Below are positions 29,793 to 37,987 of a stretch of DNA of 64,000 nt, piece after piece. The DNA lies in assembly GCA_040217695.1 (NCBI GenBank), contig JBEHWO010000002.1, forward strand, positions 1-64,000, written 5' to 3'. Made by a program: the position numbers and the translations under genes. Source of the DNA: CALARM01 sp040217695 (GTDB lineage Bacteria > Vulcanimicrobiota > SpSt-956 > JAKJGF01). How positions within the stretch are numbered: the first letter of the stretch is position 1; every line of letters begins with the position of its first letter. The notes beneath the pieces were generated by a model, which was not told where the DNA came from, did no database searches, and saw only the letters and a program-made list of their open reading frames with translations.

Positions 29793-31127
29793 ATGGAAAA
29801 ACAATTTATATCAATAATTTTCTGTATTTTATTAATCTCTTTATTTACAGGTATTACTGGATGTGGTAATGATGTCCCTTATTACAAACCAGTAATTGCT
29901 ATAAGAGGGTTTGTTTATAAACCAGTAGAAACTGCCTTTTTAAATTCTGAAGCATTTGCTACCAGAAAAGGATTACTGGTAACTCGTTATACACTGGCAG
30001 ATCCCAATTATGTTCCAGTAATTGGAGCAACTATAGAATGTGACGGCATATCACAGCAAACAGATAGTAACGGGCAATTTGTATTAAATTTATTTAATCA
30101 GGGTATTAAAAATATCATTGTTAATACGTCTACATCACAAAATGCACAGGATTATTCACCAATAGTAGTCAAAATGGCTGCCGCTGATCCTAATACAGCC
30201 AGTCAACCGCCGGACTCTATGAAAGTTGTACCGCCAAATATTACTGTACCGAACGGCAAGAAACATCAATTTAATCTGAATTTTAAGCAGGGTAACAATG
30301 ATGTTGACACTCCCCCGGGAACAATAACATGGTCAGTTGAAGGTGGAATAGGTGTAGTAGATTCTAATGGATTGTTTACTGCAACTACTCCCGGCCAGGG
30401 AAAGGTCATTGCTGTATGGGATACCCTGTCCAGTTATTCCGATGTAAGAGTAAAAGGTGATAGTGAAGATACCGGAACTTTACACGGTTTTGTTAGTTCC
30501 GGAACAATGATGGTTCCAGGAGTTATAATTGAAGTTGACGGTATATCTGAAATTGGCATCACTGATGTAAATGGAGAGTATACAATTACAGAGATACTAC
30601 CGGGAAACTATAATGTAACTGCAACGCTTAATAATCAAACTGCAGGGCAGGAAAAGATTAATATAAAAGCAAACAAGATTAATGAATGTAATTTTATTAT
30701 TACTACTCCCATAACTCCAACAGCATCTGTTACCGTAAAACCAAATCCAACTAATACGGTCAGTCCGAATCCAACTAATACGGTCAGTCCGAATCCAACA
30801 ACTGCTCCGGTATTTTACAATATTAGCGGTAAATACCAGAATTCCCAGGGAACGCCAATACCTAATGTAAGGCTGGTTTTGAAAAAGGGTCATGTGTCAA
30901 TAGGAGATAAAGGTGTTACTTTAGCCTTTACGGATACTGCCGATGGCTTCTATTCTTTTTCTAATATTACTTCACGATTATCCTATACTATAGATGTGTT
31001 TTCTCCTGATGACAGTAGTTTTGGGAACATTAGAGCACATATTTATCTTTATGTGGCTCCTGAAGAAACAAACAAAGTTGTAAATATTACGGAAGGAACC
31101 TATATTTATATCAGAAGCAATCAATGA
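29793..31127 (+). CDS. Lipoprotein with carboxypeptidase-regulatory-like and Ig-like domains
   Basis: 444 residues from ATG 29793, with AAGGGAG 6 nt upstream. Signal peptide and lipobox (FTGITGC) are followed by a carboxypeptidase-regulatory-like domain (about 60-125, VIGATIECDGISQQTDSNGQF), a BIG2-like domain (about 140-225, ITWSVEGGIGVVDSNGLFTATTPGQGKV), a second regulatory-like domain (about 228-305), a Thr/Pro/Asn-rich spacer with an in-frame tandem repeat, and a third such domain at the end. It is an extracellular or periplasmic surface protein, probably with a structural or adhesive role. It precedes a second lipoprotein gene with the same kind of domain. Confidence 0.82.
   Translation: MEKQFISIIFCILLISLFTGITGCGNDVPYYKPVIAIRGFVYKPVETAFLNSEAFATRKGLLVTRYTLADPNYVPVIGATIECDGISQQTDSNGQFVLNLFNQGIKNIIVNTSTSQNAQDYSPIVVKMAAADPNTASQPPDSMKVVPPNITVPNGKKHQFNLNFKQGNNDVDTPPGTITWSVEGGIGVVDSNGLFTATTPGQGKVIAVWDTLSSYSDVRVKGDSEDTGTLHGFVSSGTMMVPGVIIEVDGISEIGITDVNGEYTITEILPGNYNVTATLNNQTAGQEKINIKANKINECNFIITTPITPTASVTVKPNPTNTVSPNPTNTVSPNPTTAPVFYNISGKYQNSQGTPIPNVRLVLKKGHVSIGDKGVTLAFTDTADGFYSFSNITSRLSYTIDVFSPDDSSFGNIRAHIYLYVAPEETNKVVNITEGTYIYIRSNQ
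30744..30799 (+). repeat. 24-bp tandem repeat inside the lipoprotein gene
   Basis: Two identical 24-bp units (30744-30767, 30768-30791) and a third partial unit encode NPTNTVSP. The unit is a multiple of three, so copy-number change would alter spacer length without shifting the frame. Confidence 0.85.
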
Positions 31128-31188
31128 CCCCGCCCACAAGGGAACGAGGGTTTCTGGCACGGTTCTATAAAAAATGAAAGGAAACTAA

Positions 31189-32265
31189 ATGAGAAAATCA
31201 TATATTCTGATTTCAAGCAGCACATTATTACTTTTTCTTTTATGTTACATGTCAGGTTGCGGCGGAGACAGTCTCATTACAGGCAACGTGCCGACTGCCA
31301 CACCGACGAATTCACCCGGGAATCAAACTGTCAACGGTAAAGTCTATAACTTATTTACCAGTGTTCCTGTAGCCAATGCCAGTATTGTAAACGGCAGCAA
31401 TATGGTAACTACTGATCCAAACGGTAATTATAAAGATTTATTCATAGACGAGAAAAACACCAGAATAAAAATCACTGCATCCAATTATGTTGACCGTGAA
31501 ATGAGTTTTTCTTCAGACAATAAGTCTCAGGATATCTCATTAATCCCTGGCAGTTATAATATGGAGATGTACAGAGCCCTGAACAAGTTATCTGTGTTTC
31601 CAAATACAGTTAGATTCATTCGGCAGCCAAAAATAATTATTTATACAAAATTTCTGGTTTCCGGCCAGACCGTTGATCCCGGTACGCTAAAATTGACTGA
31701 AGATACATTAAAAAACGATCTGACCGGCTCCAGCGACGGCATAATGAGCAATCCGGAAATTACTTATCTCAATATGTCTCCCAGAGAAGACCCGAATATG
31801 TCATACGATCCGAACAATTCATCTGCATATACGTTATTACCGGATACTATAAGCGTTTCTTATGTTGAAACATTTCTTTATAAAGATATTTACGGATGTG
31901 CAATATGTATATGTGATTTTAAAACAGGTTTAATAAATTCCGGCGGTATATGTATTCCAATCGATGGCAATAATAATATTGTCTATACAATCTCTCATCA
32001 AACAGGTCATGCATTTGGACTTCAGCATCCTTTTGAATATTTTGTAAATTCGATATCTGATCCTTTATGTGAAGTCTCTGTTATGAATCTTTATCAACTG
32101 GGAAAAAGTACTGACACTTTTTCCGAAGCAGATAAAAAAGCATTGATAATCAATAATCACCGTGCTCCTAAACACAAGACTCCCGATATTGATCCGGCAG
32201 ATTGGCCTGGCTATTATAAAAATACCAGTTGCCGGCAGGTTTATAAGTATTACGACAAATTTTAA
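31189..32265 (+). CDS. Lipoprotein with metzincin-like zinc site lacking the catalytic Glu
   Basis: 358 residues. The lipobox is MSGC; a Thr/Pro spacer and a carboxypeptidase-regulatory-like domain (about 45-115) follow. The C-terminal half resembles a metzincin metalloprotease: H270-Q-T-G-H274-A-F-G-L-Q-H280 has the three zinc-binding His of HExxHxxGxxH, and a Met-turn-like SVMNLY places Met299 19 residues later. The Glu that activates water is replaced by Gln271 (CAA, one base from GAA). The protein may bind zinc or substrate without cutting, or be a decaying protease. ATG 31189 is preceded by AAAGGAAAC. Confidence 0.75.
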   Translation: MRKSYILISSSTLLLFLLCYMSGCGGDSLITGNVPTATPTNSPGNQTVNGKVYNLFTSVPVANASIVNGSNMVTTDPNGNYKDLFIDEKNTRIKITASNYVDREMSFSSDNKSQDISLIPGSYNMEMYRALNKLSVFPNTVRFIRQPKIIIYTKFLVSGQTVDPGTLKLTEDTLKNDLTGSSDGIMSNPEITYLNMSPREDPNMSYDPNNSSAYTLLPDTISVSYVETFLYKDIYGCAICICDFKTGLINSGGICIPIDGNNNIVYTISHQTGHAFGLQHPFEYFVNSISDPLCEVSVMNLYQLGKSTDTFSEADKKALIINNHRAPKHKTPDIDPADWPGYYKNTSCRQVYKYYDKF

Positions 32266-32330
32266 TAAAACAATAGAGATAGAATTCTGCTGTTGTATGA
32301 GGAGGTGGAATAACAAATTCATAAGCATTC

Positions 32331-32358
32331 AGCAGCTAGCTATCAGCTGTCAGCTAAG
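32331..32358. repeat. CAGCTAT-type heptad repeat
   Basis: Units CAGCTAG/CTATCAG/CTGTCAG with 7-bp spacing, between convergent genes. Related stretches lie at 53541 and 55708. Confidence 0.65.
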
Positions 32359-32405
32359 ACCTGTAATGACTATGTAATTTAGTCTTTAGTGCTGCCGGAA
32401 TTTTA

Positions 32406-33002
32406 CTATTCCTGAATATATTCTCTAAACACCAGACTTAAATCAATCTCTAAATCAGGAAATATATCTACTTTTATTTTATCTTCTGCTGTATATATTT
32501 CAGGAAATTTATATTTATTATCTTCAAGTTTATATACATTTATAATTTTATCATTTGGATATACAATCCAATATTCTTTTACACCTTCACGTTCATATAG
32601 CTTTAACTTATCTTTCAAATCCAGCTTGCTTGTAGATGGAGATAAGATTTCTATTACTAAATCAGGAGATCCTGCACAATGCTTATGGTTCTTAATCTTC
32701 TTATGGTCGCATACAATTATTATATCAGGCTGAACTACATCTTTAACATCTTTTATGTCTTCATTTTGTTTAGGAAATACGACATCAACGGGAGATGTAA
32801 ATATTCTACATGTCTTATCTCTTAAATAAATGCCAAATTGAAGATGCAATTCACTTAGAATAAATTGATGGTCTAAATTTGGAGCAGGACTCATATTATA
32901 TGCAATACCATCTATAATCTGCCACCTTTCGTCATCAGGCCATGTAAGATAATCTCCATATGTAAATTCCTGTCGATGGTTTAATGCTAAATTACTCTGC
33001 AT
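32406..33002 (-). CDS. Uma2-family (DUF820) putative endonuclease
   Basis: 198 residues. The PD-(D/E)XK-like core is visible as VVQPDIIIVCD, then GSPDLVIEILSPSTSKLDLKDKLKLYEREGVKEYWIV. Uma2 proteins are restriction-endonuclease-fold proteins spread widely in cyanobacteria and other complex bacteria; their biological role is unclear. GAGGTGATT precedes ATG 33002. It stands alone, convergent with the lipoprotein gene. Confidence 0.9.
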   Translation of the reverse strand: MQSNLALNHRQEFTYGDYLTWPDDERWQIIDGIAYNMSPAPNLDHQFILSELHLQFGIYLRDKTCRIFTSPVDVVFPKQNEDIKDVKDVVQPDIIIVCDHKKIKNHKHCAGSPDLVIEILSPSTSKLDLKDKLKLYEREGVKEYWIVYPNDKIINVYKLEDNKYKFPEIYTAEDKIKVDIFPDLEIDLSLVFREYIQE

Positions 33003-33121
33003 TTGTAATCACCTCATTATATATTATAACATATTATTTTCTTTATCCTGAGAATTTCTGAAGAGATTTTTTGCTGTAAATTCTTCCATATTATTGAATA
33101 TTTTATATTTCCTCCAGAACG

Positions 33122-34696
33122 TCACTTTTCCTCTGTTTTTTGCAAAAACACAGTATGCAGTGGGAAGGCAAATTCAATCTTTTCCTTCTCAAAGAGGGAT
33201 TTTATCCTCAGGAGTAGCTCTCTTTTTACTGTCCACTGCTGGAGAGGTGCTGTTTTGACAAACATACGAAGTTTCACTCCGGAAGCTGACAGTTCATCCA
33301 CTCCGAGCATTACGGGTTTATCCAGTATTTTCTCAGGCCACTCCTCTTTTAATATCCTGCCGGTTTCAAGCATAAGTTCCATTGCTTTTTTAAGATCTGT
33401 ATCATAGGAAACTGACAGGATACAATCGAACTGACTCCAGGTAGATGAAGAATTTTCCACAGAACGAATAAGAGAATTGGAAATTGTAATAAGACGTCCT
33501 TCAGTATCACGGACACGGGTGGATCTCAGATTAAAATCCTCCACTATTCCTGCAAAACCGCCGGTGCGTATATGATCTCCTATGGCAAACTGGTCCTCTA
33601 TAACAATAAAAGTGCCGGCAAAAAAATCTTTACAGAGATCCTGAAATATAAGACTCAGCCCCACACCGATAATCCCTGCGCCTGTAAGACCTGCAGAAAA
33701 ATCTACATTAAATGATTTGAGAACGATTATAGCCGCAAAAATTATCATGCCTGCTTTAACAAACATGGAGAGAACCATCCACCTCATTTTAAGGCGATGA
33801 CTGGCACGAATGTCCTTTGTAAGTTCCCGGCCTTTCAATTTCTCCGATAGTTCAGAGGAATATTTCAGAAACATATCGACAGGTTTAAAAAGCATGCTGA
33901 GAATTAAAATTGAAAGAAATAATATCAGCACAGGCTGTAAAATATTTTCTATAAGCTGTCTGGATAATAAACGGCTTACAGGAAATATCCAGAGGATATG
34001 GGAAATGACCCACATCCATATAACAATTGCCACGAAATGGCCCGGCTCTTTAAACCATTTTCGATATACATAAATAACAATTACTGTTACCAGTATGCCT
34101 GCAATGAATGTTTTTAAAGACTCCACAAGAGCTTCTTTTTTATATCCTTCGCTTCTTTCCTTCATGGTACTGGCCAGTCCCTTTTCCAGTGCATCACGCC
34201 ATAAACCTGCCAGTATACTTACGGAAGCATTGTTAGCAGATGCATCACCATTTGTGACAGAGAGAATAAAAATGCCTTTAGTCTCCAGTACAGGACATCC
34301 TTCAATTATTTTAACTACTACATAAGGTGGTTTATCTGTCCTCTGAAGGACAGCTTCAAGTCTCTCCTGAATAATACCCGCTCTTTCAGAGGCGCTCAGA
34401 CCAGAGTCAGCCACTACATTGATAATAACTCTGTTATTCAGCATAACAGGTGCTTTCTCAGGCGCCTGAGTGGCAGCAGGTAATGGTGTATTTAAAACAG
34501 CAGGTGTTGGTTCAGGCACAGAAGAAACAGTCGGTACAGGTGTTTCTTTCACCTGGCTCCCGTCCTGTGTGGAAGATGAATTTACTGTCACCTCTGTCGG
34601 AACAGGGGATGTTTCTATCCCTTCTGCCCGCCATCCCTGGAATGACCAGGGTATGAGCAGGAATATTATTAAAGGTATTATCAAGTATTTATTCAT
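33122..34696 (-). CDS. MscS-family mechanosensitive ion channel, second copy
   Basis: 524 residues; same plan as the channel at 10603: signal or first helix, Pro/Val/Thr-rich linker, four to five membrane helices, then TGAGIIGVGLSLIFQDLCKD and AGTFIVIEDQFAIGDHI of the pore and beta domain. The two differ in the pore helix (GLAAQDLLKDVI in the first copy, SLIFQDLCKDFF here), so conductance or gating probably differs. It lies 26 bases after the carboxymuconolactone-decarboxylase-like gene and may be the last gene of the glycyl-radical operon. GGGGGG precedes ATG 34696. Confidence 0.92.
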   Translation of the reverse strand: MNKYLIIPLIIFLLIPWSFQGWRAEGIETSPVPTEVTVNSSSTQDGSQVKETPVPTVSSVPEPTPAVLNTPLPAATQAPEKAPVMLNNRVIINVVADSGLSASERAGIIQERLEAVLQRTDKPPYVVVKIIEGCPVLETKGIFILSVTNGDASANNASVSILAGLWRDALEKGLASTMKERSEGYKKEALVESLKTFIAGILVTVIVIYVYRKWFKEPGHFVAIVIWMWVISHILWIFPVSRLLSRQLIENILQPVLILFLSILILSMLFKPVDMFLKYSSELSEKLKGRELTKDIRASHRLKMRWMVLSMFVKAGMIIFAAIIVLKSFNVDFSAGLTGAGIIGVGLSLIFQDLCKDFFAGTFIVIEDQFAIGDHIRTGGFAGIVEDFNLRSTRVRDTEGRLITISNSLIRSVENSSSTWSQFDCILSVSYDTDLKKAMELMLETGRILKEEWPEKILDKPVMLGVDELSASGVKLRMFVKTAPLQQWTVKRELLLRIKSLFEKEKIEFAFPLHTVFLQKTEEK

Positions 34697-34722
34697 AAAA
34701 AATTTCCCCCCTATCTGACGGG

Positions 34723-35436
34723 TTATCCCTGGTTCCTTGCAAGCTCTTCGGCAAGAATGGGAATACTCAGGTTACAGGCCTGAACTCCATGTACCACGCA
34801 CAGCTTGAGCACCTCCATAATCTCCTCCATAGATACGCCAAGTTTCAATGCCGCCTTAATATGACGGCAGGTGCCGGGGGCATACATATGAGTGTAAGAT
34901 GCATCGAAGGCAATGCTTAGAAGCTCAATATCCTTTGGTGACAGGACATCGGTGCCGTAAATACCCATGCCTGTGGCAAAAAAATCATCAGTCCACATAG
35001 GATCGAGTTTAAATAAAGGATCCCATGCAGTATTCCACTGGCCTATTTCTTTCATCTTATCACAGAACGGAGTAGCAGGTATGGATTGTTCTCTCTGTTT
35101 CACTCCTGCTTCTTTTGCTTCTTCAAGAAGAATGGGAGCGCCGAGACTGCATGAATGTATGGACAGAAGAGAGGCCATTTTGATTATCATCAGAATTTCT
35201 TCTTTTGTTGCTCCTTCCTTTAGAGCAGCTCTGATATGACGTCTGGTTCCTTCAGGATTTAAATTCGTGCATGCTGCATTCAATGCAATACTGATTAATT
35301 CTACAGTTTTACGGGGCAGTACTCCTTTTTCCCATGGATTTTTACTCATCTTTTCACAGACCCCGGCCCAGGAAGGATCCCACTCCTTCAGTAAGTCCAG
35401 AGACTCTTCCCAGGGGCCCTTATTTTTTTCTATCAT
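34723..35436 (-). CDS. Carboxymuconolactone-decarboxylase-like (AhpD-fold) protein, two-domain
   Basis: 237 residues made of two CMD repeats (about 25-110 and 135-230), each ending in a helix-rich block: TRRHIRAALKEGATKEEILMIIKMAS and CRHIKAALKLGVSMEEIMEVLKLC. AhpD-like CxxC pairs are absent, so it is probably not a peroxidase partner. CMD proteins of this double type often sit beside dehydrogenases and radical enzymes; activity unknown. It follows the activase gene by 17 bases on the same strand. Confidence 0.85.
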   Translation of the reverse strand: MIEKNKGPWEESLDLLKEWDPSWAGVCEKMSKNPWEKGVLPRKTVELISIALNAACTNLNPEGTRRHIRAALKEGATKEEILMIIKMASLLSIHSCSLGAPILLEEAKEAGVKQREQSIPATPFCDKMKEIGQWNTAWDPLFKLDPMWTDDFFATGMGIYGTDVLSPKDIELLSIAFDASYTHMYAPGTCRHIKAALKLGVSMEEIMEVLKLCVVHGVQACNLSIPILAEELARNQG

Positions 35437-35453
35437 ATTAATTCTCCTTATTT

Positions 35454-36377
35454 TTAAAAAACTTCATCAATAATTCCCTGGAGATGCTGCATTACATCGG
35501 AAGATGTTGAAGGAAAGTCTTCTAATTCATAAACCTTTCCCAGAAAACCGTATTTACTCCCTCCGAAACGGTGATATGGCAGAAGTTCATAGAGAACAAC
35601 ATTTTTATATTTCCTTACTGCATTCAGTACACCGCGGATATGTTCTTCATAGTCATTTACGCCCGGAATGACGGGAGTCCTTGCAATGAATACTTTATCA
35701 GGAAAGGTTTCATAGGCTTTTCTGAAATTTTCAAGGCTGCGGGCGTTGTCAACTCCTGTCCATTTCCTGTGTCTCACAGGATCCATCTGCTTGTAATCGT
35801 GGAGCATTGTATCCACATGGGGAAGTACTTTTTCCATAAAATGCCAGGGTACATTACCTGCCGTTTCTATGGCAGTATTAAAGCCCCTGTTGTGTGCTCC
35901 TTTAAGTAATGCAGCGCTGAAATCCGGCTGCATCAAACACTCTCCTCCGGAAAGTGTAATACCTCCTCCTGATTCCCTGTAAAAACTGTCATCTCTTTCC
36001 ACTTCATCAAGTACCTGATCCACAGTCATCTTCTGTCCGAAGAGATAAAGAGCTTTAGATGGGCATATGTCAACACATTTGCCGCAGTTTGTACAGAGAT
36101 CCCAGTTAATTCTTACCTTATCGTCAGGTCGGTCCCCGGATCCTACTGTATATATGGCACATTCCGGGCATTCCTTCAGACAGAAGCCGCATTCCTTTTC
36201 ACCGATACATCTTTTCATATCACAGGCCAGTTCCGGCTTATAGTGAATGCTTTCAGGGTTACAGCACCATTTACATCTAAGGGGGCATCCCTTCAGGAAA
36301 ACATTGGTTCTAATACCCGGGCCGTCATGGGTGCAGAAATGCTGAATATTAAGAACTATACCTTCAGGATTTTCCAT
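35454..36377 (-). CDS. Glycyl-radical enzyme activating protein (radical SAM)
   Basis: 307 residues from ATG 36377, chosen because GGAGGTG lies 8 nt upstream; a longer frame to 36425 overlaps the previous gene. The radical-SAM motif C31PLRC35KWC38 is followed by a ferredoxin-like insert with two further 4Fe-4S sets (from Cys52; CTNCGKCVDICP near 95-107), which is typical of activases for eliminases and decarboxylases and absent from the pyruvate formate-lyase activase. GGECLMQP and the later GVNDYEEHI block fit the family. It installs the glycyl radical on the enzyme at 37988. It starts one base after the upstream stop, so translation is coupled. Confidence 0.93.
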   Translation of the reverse strand: MENPEGIVLNIQHFCTHDGPGIRTNVFLKGCPLRCKWCCNPESIHYKPELACDMKRCIGEKECGFCLKECPECAIYTVGSGDRPDDKVRINWDLCTNCGKCVDICPSKALYLFGQKMTVDQVLDEVERDDSFYRESGGGITLSGGECLMQPDFSAALLKGAHNRGFNTAIETAGNVPWHFMEKVLPHVDTMLHDYKQMDPVRHRKWTGVDNARSLENFRKAYETFPDKVFIARTPVIPGVNDYEEHIRGVLNAVRKYKNVVLYELLPYHRFGGSKYGFLGKVYELEDFPSTSSDVMQHLQGIIDEVF

Positions 36378-36378
36378 A

Positions 36379-37527
36379 TTATATGACACCTCCATCTCCG
36401 AGAGATATGCCCATAGCTCTTGCAATCTTCATAAATAAACTGTCAGATGGAACAGTCCTTATTTTATTAATAGCCTCCGTAAGAGGAACGAATTTGAGTT
36501 CAGGCGGTCTGAAAGACACCATTACACCGCTCAGATTTTCCTTCAGAGCAAGAACTGCCCCCGCACCATAGCCCATTGCAAGCTGTCTGTCCACTGCAGT
36601 CGGTGTCCCTCCTTTTACCAGAGGTCCTGTTACCAGGGGGTAAGTATCATGGGCAGTGAGGCGGCGAAGTTCCAGTGCCACACTATGGGCAGCATGACCT
36701 GTTCTTTCTATGACATGAGAGCCTTCAGCATCTGTAGCCAGAGGAGAAAGAGATGCTCTGAGAGGATTATTAACAGTCTGCTGGACGTTAGAAGGAGATG
36801 CACCATCTGCCACTATTACCAGTCCGTAAGTTTTTCCTCTCTTAAACTTCTCTTCCAGCTTTTCCGCCACCTTACGGAGATCGTAAGGTATTTCCGGTAT
36901 AAGCACTGCATCGGCACATACTGCTATGGCAGACTGTAAAGCAAGCCATCCCGTGTGTTCGCCCATTACTTCCACTACTCCGATTTTTCCTGCCGATTCT
37001 GCTGCCTGTCTGGCTCTTTCCAGCAATTCTGTGGTAAAACTCAGTGTGCTGTTAAAGCCATAGGACAGCATGGTAGCTTCCATATCATTTTCTGCCGATT
37101 TCGGTATGCAGATAGTTTTAAGCCCCTTACGGTGTAATTTATATATTATGCCGAGTGCTCTATTTCCTGATACCGAGATAACACTCTGAATATTTTCTTT
37201 ACCTATCCTGTCCAGAAGTTCTTCAGATCTGTCTATCTCACTTACCCCCTCATCTGATTCAGTGCGGACATGAAAAGGATCTGTACTGGCCGATGTGCCC
37301 AGTATGCATCCTGTAGAACTTAAAAGACCTTCTACTATGGCGGGAGTAAGTTTTACCGTGCCGCCATGGGGATAACGGTCAGGGAAAAGCAGTCCATCAA
37401 AGCCGTCTCTGATACCAATGACTTCCCATCCAAGTTCATTTGCAGCCATTACTGCTCCTGCCAGGACAGAATTCAGGCCTGGCACATATCTGCCGGCAAT
37501 ATTAATGGCTATTTTCTGTGTGTTCAT
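36379..37527 (-). CDS. Phosphofructokinase-fold protein with altered catalytic motifs
   Basis: 382 residues from ATG 37527 (AAAGGAAC upstream); the first 26 bases overlap the end of the preceding gene. The fold is that of 6-phosphofructokinase A: an N-terminal GRYVPGLNSVLAG block, then GVVEVMGEHTGWLALQSAIA and VLIPEIPYD. The key loops differ: the GGDGS nucleotide/phosphate loop reads VSGNRA, and the catalytic TIDND reads SAEND, replacing the catalytic Asp by Glu. GTSAST stands where GTSR is usual. It may use another substrate or be regulatory. It is embedded in the glycyl-radical operon, so a role in that pathway is more likely than glycolysis. Confidence 0.75.
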   Translation of the reverse strand: MNTQKIAINIAGRYVPGLNSVLAGAVMAANELGWEVIGIRDGFDGLLFPDRYPHGGTVKLTPAIVEGLLSSTGCILGTSASTDPFHVRTESDEGVSEIDRSEELLDRIGKENIQSVISVSGNRALGIIYKLHRKGLKTICIPKSAENDMEATMLSYGFNSTLSFTTELLERARQAAESAGKIGVVEVMGEHTGWLALQSAIAVCADAVLIPEIPYDLRKVAEKLEEKFKRGKTYGLVIVADGASPSNVQQTVNNPLRASLSPLATDAEGSHVIERTGHAAHSVALELRRLTAHDTYPLVTGPLVKGGTPTAVDRQLAMGYGAGAVLALKENLSGVMVSFRPPELKFVPLTEAINKIRTVPSDSLFMKIARAMGISLGDGGVI

Positions 37528-37927
37528 AATCTTGTTCCTTTCTTTTCTTATAAAACAGGCGGGCAATATGTGTGGCAGGGCCACGTAACAGTATATATGG
37601 CACAGTAGCAAGGACCAGAGCCACAATCAGGGCCTGTACCGGGTAAAAAAATCTGAGGGCTATTATCTGATATACAGTATCCAGTATAAAGGCAGCTATA
37701 AATATCTTACCAAAATCCTTCCACCCGTGCTGAAGGAGTCTTTTTCTTGTAGAGGGATTTGTAAGAATTTCCGATAAATAGGCAGGATTACCTTCCCTGG
37801 CATCTCTTATGCCGGCTCTTATTGCAAGGATGGAGGCCATGAGAGGCTGAAGGATCAGTCTCATATGCATTGGCCCATCTAACCGTCCAAGTAACTGTGT
37901 TATTCCACGAATTATCATTTCTTCCAT
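37502..37927 (-). CDS. Small membrane protein, paralogue of 19894-20280
   Basis: 141 residues with the LGRLDGPMHMRLILQPLMA block and two C-terminal membrane helices, then a basic tail. It shares order and motifs with the + strand gene at 19894. Function unknown. It lies between the glycyl radical enzyme and the phosphofructokinase-fold gene and overlaps the latter by 26 bases. Confidence 0.8.
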   Translation of the reverse strand: MEEMIIRGITQLLGRLDGPMHMRLILQPLMASILAIRAGIRDAREGNPAYLSEILTNPSTRKRLLQHGWKDFGKIFIAAFILDTVYQIIALRFFYPVQALIVALVLATVPYILLRGPATHIARLFYKKRKEQDYEHTENSH

Positions 37928-37948
37928 AGTTTAGTTCCTCTGAGAAAT

Positions 37949-37983
37949 AGACCGGGAGTTAGATTGACTCTATCTCCCGGTCT
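37949..37983 (-). promoter_or_regulatory. Intercistronic hairpin after the glycyl radical enzyme gene
   Basis: Perfect 10-bp stem AGACCGGGAG/CTCCCGGTCT with a 15-nt loop, four bases beyond the enzyme's stop. With no U-tract on the minus strand it probably works as an mRNA-processing or stability element inside the operon, or as a partial terminator. Confidence 0.6.
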
Positions 37984-37987
37984 GTTA

